Shown one piece after another: positions 20,799-31,558 of a stretch of DNA of 64,000 nucleotides; within the stretch, counting starts at the first letter, position 1; each line of letters starts with the position of its first letter. Both the position numbers and the translations under genes were made by a program. The stretch covers positions 4,464,001 through 4,528,000 of the forward strand of contig JADPYG010000088.1 of NCBI GenBank assembly GCA_017654735.1, read 5' to 3'. Source of the stretch: Vishniacozyma victoriae (taxonomy: Eukaryota > Basidiomycota > Tremellomycetes > Tremellales > Bulleribasidiaceae). The notes under the pieces are model-generated. The model saw only the letters and a list, made by a program, of their open reading frames with translations. It was not told the DNA's origin and searched no databases.

Positions 20799-23700
20799 TC
20801 AGGCTGTCTTGTCCTTTGCCCGACAATCACACACCCCCTCAATCCACTCCTTATCACCCTTCATCTTCTTGATTACCTCGGCACAAGCTCTTCGTACCGC
20901 CAATTCCTGCCATGGTCCACTCCCCTTTCCAACTTCCGTATCATGTAACACGACTAGATGATTAGACACGATAGACATGTATTAAGACGACTCACCAGCT
21001 GCATCGAAGTCGTTGGAACCGGCATTGAGTCCATCTCGTCGAATTTGGAAATGCTGACATTTCCGCTGAGCCATGAATTTATGAAGCATGTCTTTTGGGT
21101 GTTGACTCTCGTCATGCGGTCCATGACAGTATTTATCCATAAAAGGGAAAATACTGTCGTTGTAGATCTTCCGGCATGATTCGATGTTGTAGCCCGAATC
21201 GATCAGAACAGCACCAATAATGCTCTCGAGGATATCGCTGGAAACCTGCTGGTCAGCTAAGACACACGAAAGTTGACTATAGCATACATGATCATGGGGT
21301 ATATCACTCCACCAATCTTTCCCGATGGTGCTGAGTGGTCCAATCTCGCCTGAGGCGACCGCAGCTGAGATATCTTTATCTGCTTGATTTCTCGCGGCGT
21401 TGATTAGATTGCGATACTTCTTGTAAGAGGATTGAAGATGTATCGGAATATCCGTGAGCTGGTCAAACACCGGCAACGATGTGCACAGGGCGGATAATGC
21501 CATCTAGTATGTCAGTGATGCCGCTGGTATCTCCAAGTCAAGCAACTTACATCGCTGATTCGAGAGTGCTAGTGGTCAGCGTCTGATTCAACGTAGGATG
21601 AGGATGCAACTCACTTTCATCACAGTCAAGGCTGGTGGTCCAGCATCCGGGAACCTGTTCCACATAGCTTCAACGACGACTATCATCAGCGATGATAAGT
21701 TGGGTAGACTTACAGTATTCCAGAACTGCGTTCCCGAGAAGATTGTACCTGACTGCGGTCCTCGACAAGCCAGAGGTGGGTTTCCGGTCCTAACCGTCAG
21801 CATGACACTTGTCATTCTTTCGTGTAACTCACGAGGACGGATTGACCTATCCTAGGATCCTTGAACTGATAGTCCAGTACTTTTAAGCTGGGTTTGGTCA
21901 GAGCGCCAAGCCATCCTTCTGTTTTGGGAGGCGCGATTGCAGGAGGTTCTGCATCTCGTTCAGAGGCCGCAGCGGCGTCCGACCATGTCTTGATGGCGAC
22001 GAGAGGTATATGAAGATCAAGGATCGCTTTGATAGCGCTATCGAGTGATCGAGATTGGGATAGGTAAGCTGCACCGATGCACGCTTCGACCACATCAGCG
22101 ACGACCTGCATCATCAGCTTCGAACACTCATGGTCCAAGACATCGACGCGCCTTCAAACCCAAAGTTTGAGCTCGCGCTTCAGCAACCTGCCCATTTTCC
22201 AATCTCCATCCATGTGGCATCCAGCCGCCGGCCCTGAACTTCCCATTTCGAATATATGGCGATATCCCAGCTTCTTCCCCACATTTTTGCAGCATCCGAT
22301 TACTGAGCATGACGTGACGTTCCTTTTCTACTTTTACATCACGCAAGGCCGCTGGAGGGCGGGCAAATACGTCCACCGTGGCGATAAGTTTGAGGAGGGT
22401 ATCGCCTAAGAACTCGAGTCGTTCGTAGGAATTGTGTAGGTCTCCGCTTGTCTTGCGGGGCGTGAGGGCCATGAGAGCAGCTGGGTTGTGGATGGCGGAA
22501 GAAAAGATGGTTTCGGAAGCTTGACGAGCGATTAGGACGGAGTCGATTTGGTTGAAGATGATAGGTAGCATGGAAGTGGTGCGGTAGACTGATGCCGAGA
22601 TCGGATGCCGAACGTGAACGTCTGTGAGATCGGGTAAGGGGACTGGATTGGATGCCAATTCATTGACCAGGCCACCTTTACGTCCTGGTACCGCAACTGA
22701 TCCCTCAAGGTCCCCCTCGGAGCTCTTGTGTGCCCGATGTATGTAGACCAGTCGGTTCATGTCGGCTGAGCCGAACATGGTCTCGGATATCGTGTCGTCT
22801 GGCATAGCTCCAAGTTGATCTAGTTGAAAGGGTATAGGCTTGAGTTCACCTCCAATTTCGATTTGATCCCAGTCGACATGTTTGCGTTTGACTTTGGTGT
22901 GCTTTGATGGATCGTATCCGCGTGACATAGGTAGAATGAGCCATCGACATTCCTTGAGGTCCGCAGTGACTGGTTGTGCGAGATGTGTGTTGAGTATGGT
23001 TTGTGTGAATCGGAGCGCAGAGTCTAGCTGACTTTCGGACAGCTTGGTCATCGGTGGACCTGTTCGCATCACACCTCTGGCGGTGACGGGTTTGATGTTA
23101 ACGTTCTCCTTTTCCTTGACACTCAAGTCTATCTCCTTCAGGACATCCATCTCCGGTATTGGTCGAGTCGTCAAGAGACACATTGTCCTGCACTCGTCGG
23201 CACATCCTTCTATGTCGAGTGTAATTAACGTAGGATGATATCCAGTGGTCGAGATGAAGGGAGGTGATTCGTCCCAGAAGCGAGGCGAGCTTATCGGTAT
23301 ACAGTCGACTATTCCTTTTCTCCCATCTTGACTTTCTGGCATCGTTGGTAATCGATCCCGAACCCCTGTCTTGAATGCTGCCCATCTTTCATTCAAAGTC
23401 GTTCCCTCCACCAGTGCATCTGGACTACTGATATTCCCCGACTTCTCCTGATGCTCAAACCACTGGAGGTCCTTCCGGTCTTTGGCTCCCACGACCTTGT
23501 CTTCCCTCCCAACTGGCATTGCTACCAAATCCTGACTGATTTGTCCAGCCTCCATCAATCTCTTCACCATGACGGCCATTGCATCGCGCTTGGCCAACGA
23601 TTTTGATCGGAATCCTGGACTGGTCGATGTAACCTGGGCCGGCTCGACGCCTTCCGGCATACATATTGTACATGAGTTGAGCGAGTCGGGTGGGGGCTGA

Positions 23701-24173
23701 TGGGGATGATTTGGGTCTGGTTTCCATTTCTTATTCACCACTTCAGGAGGAGTCAAGGTGTATTCAAAGCGTGCAACGAATTTTGACGGATCCTTCTTGA
23801 ATGCTTGTAGATATTCAGTCAATATGATTCCCACATTCTGCGAAGTCACGACTTTTCCGGTAGTTGTTGTGAACATGACTTCTATAGCCATATCGTGGTC
23901 GTTGGCCGAGTCTGGAGACTTTGGCGGTGCAGGTACAGGTTTGATAGGAGTCGAGTCGACATGCTGCGTTGCACGGTCCTTCTGTCGTTTGCGTTGTCTC
24001 CACTCCTGGTATTTTTCTCGATTGCGTTCTGCTTTAGTCTTTGAGGGCGTGGATGGATTGTCAGGAACAAGGATGGTAGGGGTTTTGGTCGTTGCGTTTC
24101 GTTTACGTTTCGTGTTTCGCTTTTCGTCCCTCATAGGTTGACGAGATGGACCTGCATCTCCTTCTGGTTTCAT
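20799..24173 (-). CDS. Dicer-like ribonuclease without helicase domain
   Basis: This is an RNA-interference Dicer of about 1,000 residues. The ATG at 24173 begins MKPEGDAGPSRQPMRDEKRN. A basic disordered region precedes the Dicer dimerisation fold (DUF283-like: SLNSCTICMPEGVEPAQVT, SKSLAKRDAMAVMVKRL). A divergent platform/PAZ-like stretch follows, then HPISASVYRTTSMLPIIFNQ. RNase IIIa has YERLEFLGDTLLKL (22401-22427) and ADVVEACIGAAYL, with all acidic residues present. RNase IIIb reads RYNLLGNAVLEY (21715-21750), so both acidic residues of the first motif are Asn; SSDILESIIGAVLIDSG keeps the second pair. The C-terminus is a dsRNA-binding domain (MLHKFMAQRKCQ, then WQELAVRRACAEVIKKM). An 18-nt microexon lies at 21551-21568. 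The donor of the intron near 22200-22100 is uncertain. No helicase is encoded: only 211 bp separate the start from SQS1. Confidence 0.9.
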
Positions 24174-24384
24174 CACCTGGGGTACTAAGCTAGAAAATGG
24201 TAGATAACCTCCAGATTATACCATCCACTATACTCTAGGTTAATTCGGAAATTACGGCTCCGGTGACTCACTTTCCCACGGTGAAACTGTACGTGACGTC
24301 TGCCTCCACTTTACGTCCTCTCGCTTGATTGCACTCGTAGAACGTGACTCGATCTCTTATCATCATCAATCAATCATCTATAGC
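24174..24384. promoter_or_regulatory. Divergent promoter, Dicer / SQS1
   Basis: These 211 bp separate the start codons of the Dicer gene (minus) and SQS1 (plus). Both promoters must lie here or overlap the neighbouring 5' untranslated regions. No motif stands out with confidence. Confidence 0.55.
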
Positions 24385-27300
24385 ATGGCACAACAGCATC
24401 AGGCATTCAATGAGTTTCTTAACCAGGGAGGACCATCGACACCTCGGGGCCGTGGAAGAGGCGGTGGCGGAAGAGGACGAGGTAGCGGAAGGGGAGGTAG
24501 AGGAGGTGGTCCCTCGTCCGGTGGATCGAATCTGAAGAAATCGGATTACAGTAATGTCCCATTCGATTACGCTTCTGTCAATAGTCAGAGGTACAACAAG
24601 ATGGAAGGTGAGTTCTGAGATGGAGCTGCCTCGCTGCATATCCAGTATTCATACAGTGGTCCAGACGCTGACGTTATCAGGCTTCGTACAGCCATTCGGT
24701 CCCACCGATACACCTAGTAGTCGAGGATCACCCTTTCCTCGTGGACGAGGTAGAGGTCGAGGAGGACCTGGAGCAAGCACCAATGCCAACGCATCGCCAA
24801 AAGTCGCTTCTGGTCAATCAACACCAGTAAGAGGAGTAGGTCATCGTGGACGAGGCGGACATGGGGGGCTAGGATCAGACAGACCATCGTCAGGGTACAA
24901 GGGGAAATCAACTGTTGGTCGTGAGGGCGTTACATGGGGTGGTAGAGGCGCTCCGCTGTTCGTCAAAGGTGGTGAGCTGTTCAAGGATGGAGAGGTGGAT
25001 ATTGTCAGAAAGGATGAGAGTGAGTCATGCCATCTAAAGCCGAGAATGAGGCTGACAGTAGATGACGAGATCACAATAGAGACTGTCCCACTCAGTGATC
25101 CTTCAGCACCTCAAATGACGAATCTGGAGGAGGATGATACCGAGATTGAGATCATGAATGTGGATAGTACGGAGAATCAAGCGGAACCAGCAGAAACGGC
25201 TCAGCAACATGACGCTATCACTTTGACCTCAGATGCCGAAGCCTCGCATTCCTCTCCAACTCCGCTCCAGGTCGATATTGATATGTCTGAAGAGGAGCCA
25301 TCAATCCAACCTGACGTACCACCTCCAGCCCCCGATGCTGCTCCATCTCCAGTCGAGACCGAACCGACCGAAACAATCCAGGTTGCTCAAGTGCAAATCG
25401 AGCTGCCACAGGAGCCAGTCCCACCTTCCTCGCAGGCGGCAGAAGAAGAACTAGATTCGTTGTTCTTTGTCGATACCGCCCCAGCTCTGGTCGAGGAGGA
25501 CCCCTTCTATGTCGACGTCCAACCTGGACAAGCATCATCACCACCCAGCAAACCGAAATACCACACGTCGTCGCGTCAAGCTCTCGGTCATCGAGAAGCT
25601 GCCGCCAGCTCAGATGAGGAAATCGTATTCGTCTCAAAATCATATGGACAGCCTCAACCAATTCAAGTTGATATGCCCAAAGCATCCGGATCACGCCCTA
25701 CCCGTTCGTTGATACCGGAAACCAAGCGAGCCGCCGCTCCTCCACCCAAGATCAGCCGATCACAGAAGAAAGCTACTAAAAAGGAGAAGAAAAAGAGCGG
25801 CAAGAAGTCCAAACGAGCAAAACGTCAAGCAGAATTTGTCGATGGTTCAGATATCGAATGGGGCAGTGATGGCCCACCCCGAGGAGCACAGATCTTGGGG
25901 ATCGAAGGTGTGGAAGAGTCGGACGGAGATGATGATGACGACGTGGCTGTCTTGAGGGATTACCTGGAAGGAACGCTTCTCAATGCCAAAACTGGCTCTA
26001 GCGACGAAATGGACGACGATCAAGAAATGGATGATGATGAAGTTGACGACGCTATTGATATCGACATGATGAAGCGCTTCGGAGCATCCGTGAGCCAATG
26101 GAACGATGATGCAAGTATAGGATCTGGATCAGGCGACGACGATTCAGAAGACGACGATAGTCACATGGGCGAGATTGAGGGAGAATCAGACAGTGACTCG
26201 GACGACGACTCTGAGGACGGAATTGACGTTGATGCGCTGGAGCTGGATGCGAAGGCGGAGGAAGATATTGATCGCCAATTGGCATTAGCACTGGAGAAGG
26301 GAGAAGAGGATTCGGATATTGAAGAGCTCTTTACTGGGAAATCTGGTTGGGCAGATGAGACGGACTGGTTCTTGCAGAGCATGACGGTGAGCTACTGTCT
26401 GCAGATGTTTACTGGACTGAGCTGACTGGTAGGACGCTCTCGACCCTAAAGCGGTATCTTACAAGAACCGCAAATCTAATTCCAAGCTCTTCCATGCTAT
26501 CGAGAATGGCAACTTTGACGACTTTGATCTTCCAGCTGGTAAGTTCGAGTTCGCCATCACTTGGTATCGATGCTGATTATCAGAACCAACCAAGAAGAAC
26601 AAGAACAAACACATCCCGGCCGAACTTCAGGTCCAGTGGAACAAAGACCGCGAGGCCAAAGCCGAAAAGAAACGCCAAAGAGCCCTCGACCGCCTCATGG
26701 CCGAATTGGACCCTCACCCTGCATCGGGCAAACGCAAGAACAAGGGCAAAGGCAAAGATATGGCCCATGCTGCTAGTATCGCCCACCTCATTCCAGCTTC
26801 CGCAACAGAAGTAGCGGAGATGTTTGATGTTTCTTCCGGAGAAGATGCCGAAGCACCTGGGATATGGAGGAATAAGCGTCAAGGAGGATTACTTCCTGAT
26901 ATTACCGAGACTTGGATGTCGGAGGTGAATGGTCAGGTGCAAGCTTTCTTGCAGGATGCGGGCAAGACCACCTTCTCTCTACCACCCATGGCTAAGGATG
27001 GACGGATGAAGATCCACATGCTAGCGGAATGTTACGGGCTGGTATCAAAGAGTAAAGGCGGTGGGCGTGGAAGGTTCACGTAAGTCTTATAGGCGTCTTC
27101 GATCCCATTATTGATTGAATAGTGTTCTCATCAAGAACAAACGATCAGGTCAGATTGTCGACTACGCCAAAATCGACCGTCTCGTCAAAGCCTCACAAGC
27201 TCCAGGAGGGCTGTTCTTCAAGAACTTCTTCGGCGGTAAAAAGGGTAATGGCAAACCCAACAAATTCGCTTCAAGCGCCCAAGGCAAGAGAACAACAACA

Positions 27301-27555
27301 GCGAAAGGCAATGGAAATATGCCTTCCCTCCGCGCTAGGGATGGTGAGGAAGTTGGTGGTGGAGCAGATAGGATTGGAATGGATAATGTTGGACATCGAC
27401 TACTTTCGAAAATGGGTTGGGCGGATGGCGATCGTATTGGAAGGTCTGGAGGTTTGGAGGCACCGTAAGTCATTTTTGTATTGACAAGTTGATGTGAGCT
27501 GATTCGCAGTATCATGGCGATTGTCAAGAATACGAAGTCGGGATTAGGAGCATGA
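24385..27555 (+). CDS. SQS1: R3H / G-patch protein SQS1
   Basis: This nuclear protein is related to yeast Sqs1/Pfa1, which stimulates the DEAH helicase Prp43 in splicing and ribosome assembly. From the ATG at 24385 the N-terminus is rich in RGG repeats (RGRGRGGGGRGRGSGRGGRG) that are likely to bind RNA. A long acidic, low-complexity middle follows, with poly-Asp/Glu runs near 25920-26330 and a basic patch (KKATKKEKKKSGKKSKRAK). The R3H domain lies near SLPPMAKDGRMKIHMLAECYG. The G-patch is at the C-terminus: DNVGHRLLSKMGWADGDRIG, then GLEAP and IMAIVKNTKSGLGA. Introns are near 24607, 26386, 26538, 27079 and 27467. The gene is divergent from Dicer. Confidence 0.9.
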
Positions 27556-27774
27556 TCGCATGGCATGGCATTGCATGGCAGGGTAGAGTGTAGAAAATGT
27601 GTATCTTATATTATCATCATCATGTATCAAGTATCACATCCCCGGGCTGTATATGGCTCAGCACGGTGACTTATGGTATCTGGTTGATCATATTCTATTC
27701 GCCTTTTGGATAATTACACTAATCAAGCAACAACATATTTACTTCTGTGGACTCCTTCACTTTCAGCCCAACAT

Positions 27775-30270
27775 CTATATCCTCTCATACTCGCCCTCTT
27801 TCTCCGACCAACCCTTCCTGACCCTCTGGACAATCAAACCATGTAAACTAGCCATAGGCATCCAGCGACTATATTCGCCCGTCAAAGCTAGCCGCAATGA
27901 TTCCGCTTCTTCGCATGCATTTGCTGCTGGACCTGGGGCGCCGTGGAGGCGTAGTCGTTCTGATTCCTTGAATAGGAACCTGGAACAGAGTGACACGTCC
28001 AACGCTACTGTCATGTCTGATTATCAGTATTGATCTGTCAAATGAAGAGGGAGACATACCGACATGTACCCAATGCTCTGGCCGCATATGGCGTATGAAA
28101 ACTACCATGGCCCTAGCGCAGCCTACAGCCCGATCATAAGCTGCCGCTTCATAATGTGTCATTTCCTTCCACATCATCATTTCCGCCGTATACAGATTCG
28201 CATGAAGCAGAATGAACCAAGGATCGTTAAAGCTATCGTATGGGTCTAGCATTGATCCGTCTGGTGAGATTGAGCCAGAACCATTGCAATCGTGACCTGA
28301 GCGATAAGTGAAGATTGAGGGGATTTGTTCTCGGAAAATGTGGAGGGAAGTTTGGACCTCTTGGATTGCTTGGCGAGGGGCGATATGTGAAGGACGACCA
28401 TTTGGAGTTGGATGAGAAGCTATCGGTAGGTCGAAGAGACTGTTTGTTAGCTTTGTAAAATGACCGACTTGTAACACTTACTGGCTCGCTCTATGTAGAA
28501 GAGCTACACTCTTGATAGCCAACGCGTAGGTAGTCTCGGGGAATACCGTATGACCCATACCTCTCATATCTCTCATATCGTACAACTCTCTGATACCAGA
28601 CCTGTGATCTGGCCTACTGATCCCAGCAGATGATTTCGGTTCCGGAATCCCATTCCCCCAAGGCCACTCGGTCGTACATTCCTCATCTGCCAATGCAATG
28701 GTCCAACCCCACCCAACTCCCGCTGCCCAGTCTTGCTGCTTTGCAGCCCAGAATGTTGCATTTCGTTCAGCCACTTCAATCTCGTCTCTTGCGGGAGGTA
28801 GGATGACGGGTCGCATACGTAGTATTGGGAATGTAGAACCATCAGGAGACTTCATGTGTTGTATTGGCCTTGGGTACTTGTCGGTGTGGGCGTATGGCTT
28901 TGGCATTGGATTGATGGGTTCAGATAGGGATTGAATGTATCCGTCAGGAGAGGTATAATTTCCAGTAAGACGATGTAGACCACATGAGATGATTAGACGG
29001 GATACGGGGATGTTCCAACCTTCGATAAATCGTCCAAGGGAGTAGAGGTGTCTTGCGATCCCGACCGCTGCTCGGACTAGGTCGAACGGGCGATCAACAT
29101 TCCGGATCCCACTGTCGAGTTCGGTCCTTGCTCGTTCGAGTAGTAAGGGTGCACGACCAGCCATATGTCGGCGTAAGCCATCTAGGTCCGCCGGAAGGTG
29201 AGGCATGGGTGGTATACAAGCTTGTGGGAAGAGCGAGTAAGGTGGTCGAGGAGCTTTGGGTAATGGCGTTCCCCTCTCCAAGACAAGGACAGCTTCGGTG
29301 AACATGATATATAGTAGTGCAGGATGAGGTCGACCTGGGTCATTCGCAGGGAGACCGAGAAGCGACATGAACCTCTGGGGGTGGACCGGCATGAGTAGGT
29401 ATGGCGTATGCGGTAGAACCAAGGAAATGAGGGCGAATTCCAGGGTAGAGTTGGGCGGGATATCCAGTGGTCCAGCATTAAGATGGGGTGTCTGGATCAG
29501 ATCGCGGTGAGAGTGAAGACTGAGTGGCGATTGCCCAGAGGAGCCGGGGACAAGGAGAGGTGTAGAGGACGGTGTGGAGTGGGTAATGGACATGTCGTGG
29601 ACTTGTGATGTGATCGACGGGGAGGGTTGTAGTCGCTTGCGGGCATTGTCGATTGCTTCTCCAGGTGAGAGTCCGACTAGTCTTTCCAATTCGGCTGCTC
29701 ATCAGCTGTGTTGCATCTTTTGAATTCCGGTAGACTTACCCAGCCTCTCTTCAAGGAGTACAGCCTTGGGTTTTCGACGTTGGACTTCTTCGTAACGACA
29801 ATCCTGTCCTGCTTTCTTGCAACTATTACATGGCCTTTCACCAGTACATTTCCTACTCGTCAGCTCGTCCATGCTTGGTACCTCATCAGACTTACAATTT
29901 TCGATTTCTTGAAGTCAGTCGAATATCCAGAATAGTATTAGGGGACGTACCGGCAAACCACACATGCTCCTCCTCTCGGCAATGTAACTCTTGGTTTCCT
30001 TTTGTCCAGCCCTCCATCTTTAGTATCTCTTGACGAGCCTCTCGAATCACGACTCTCATCCCTCTCATCATCATCTTCTACACTCTCTCCCATCCCATCC
30101 GCTTCTGATTCAATCATACTCCCCTGCCCGTCCATTATATTTGAGGAGGGGAATTGTGGCATTGGATATGTATATCCTGTAATTGAACCGAAGGTGTTGA
30201 GAGATTGGGAAGATGATGATGATGATGCCGGTGGTGTAAAGGTTGATGCGTTCATGCTTTCGCCCAACAT
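27775..30270 (-). CDS. Zn(II)2Cys6 transcription factor, Fungal_trans type
   Basis: This is a nuclear regulator with an N-terminal zinc cluster and a central fungal transcription-factor domain. The ATG at 30270 gives MLGESMNASTFTPPASSSS; longer frames start with TTG. The first exon ends RVTLPRGGACVVCR, and small exons then supply the rest of the cluster: KCTGERPCNSCKKAGQDC. A linker helix (RRKPKAVLLEERLAELERL) follows, which is the dimerisation coil typical of this class. The large exon (about 28478-29660) is the regulatory domain, with PLLLERARTELDSGIRNVDR and YSLGRFIEGWNIPVSRLIIS. The last exons end SEKEGEYERI. Cluster exon edges at 29680-29950 are provisional. The target pathway is unknown. 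Confidence 0.82.
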
Positions 30271-31558
30271 TATATGGTCGAGCTTTGATGTCGAATATTG
30301 AAAGATGTAGCCAAGCAACTGGCAGCTCTCGGACCACCTACGCCCTCCCCGTCGGTTAAGTTATTCGGGGATGAAGAAAGTATGATGGAACACTTGGGGC
30401 GAGGGGCGGAAAGGTATACCTTTGAGGTCTTGGGAAAATATAGTTCAGATCGCCCAAAGGACCAAAGGGGTACCAGAGAACACGAAGGTGCCTGAACTAG
30501 GGACAAAAGTCTTTGAAATGGGTCGAGGGGTAGTGGTGTCCCTTTAGGAACTGTGTGTATAGTCGTGTATGAGTAAAGAGTGTCAAGAACATCAGCACGA
30601 GCGGTTGATGAATTTGGTAGAGTAGGACCGAGAGGGGAGATCGCATTCCATATAATCCGATATGTTGTCAGATCCCAAGATCCAGGATCTCCATTCAAGG
30701 GTCCTGTATCATTCTAGATGCGCCTCTTTGATTATATTCTCCTGCGTCCTGTGCATGTACATGTGATTGTGTGTACCTGTGTAGTTGTAGATCGGGACCA
30801 TTTCCCTCTTAAAATCCTATTTCTGCCAATTTATTCGGATTTGTCGGAGTCCGACCGGCGAATGTTCCTGATTTGAGCGTCATATGCTTTGCGTCCCCGT
30901 GTTTTTGCATAGGGAAGATCAGCAAGAGAGGTGATGCGCAGCGAGCCAAGAGCATCCATGCATGATGGCAGGGGGGGGGAGGTATGCGCGTGCAAGCGAA
31001 AGCCAAGGAAGCGGTAAACACTGGGCATCATCACGGGCATTTCACTAAAAGTACCGGGCATGCGGCGCGATCGCCGTCTGTTGACTAAATTAGTGAGAAA
31101 AGCCTGTTCTCTACAAAGTACCTGATCGATACCTGAGATCTCATATCAATGACCGCTAGACGCGTACGTCCAACGTGACGCGAGCACAGCTTCGGGATCG
31201 GACCGGTATACCACCGCCTGCAACCGTTTGGACAGGATGACGTTGATCGTTGATCAAAGGAAAGAGGCGTTCCGGAAGGGATCTGGTTTTTATGGATCTG
31301 AAATGGGAACCGATTTGTAGAAACGTGCCATGAATTTGTAGAAATCTTTAATTAATTTGTAGAATCCTGTAGATCATTTGTAGAAGCATCCTGGATATTG
31401 GTAGAACTAGTTTAAATATTGGTAGAAGCTGGACTCCAATTGCGTTCAAAAAGATCGAGGCGCATCATAACGTAAATTCCCTCACATTGGACCTTACTGC
31501 GGCTGGTACCATTAATTTGGAAATAAAGCTACATGCATACGTCAAGTCACAACACTCT
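30271..31558. other. 1.3-kb intergenic region with phased repeat
   Basis: This region lies between the start of the second Zn2Cys6 gene and the stop of the AIF-like gene. The part next to the regulator contains an open minus-strand frame (30270-30698) without an ATG and is probably 5' untranslated leader or promoter. The distal part holds the 21-bp phased motif array. I see no gene. Confidence 0.6.
31313..31448. repeat. 21-bp phased array of a 10-bp motif, six copies
   Basis: The core atttgtagaa starts at 31313, 31334, 31355 and 31376, and the variant attggtagaa at 31397 and 31418. Every step is exactly 21 bp. The 11 bases between cores are not conserved. A weak seventh site (attgcgttca) falls at 31439, in register. 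The array ends about 110 bp beyond the AIF-like stop and is about 1 kb upstream of the Zn2Cys6 start. Confidence 0.9.

Noticed and set aside
30270..30698. 142-codon minus-strand frame upstream of the second Zn2Cys6 gene
   Set aside because: It begins with TTG and has no in-frame ATG. It is more likely 5' leader or promoter sequence.
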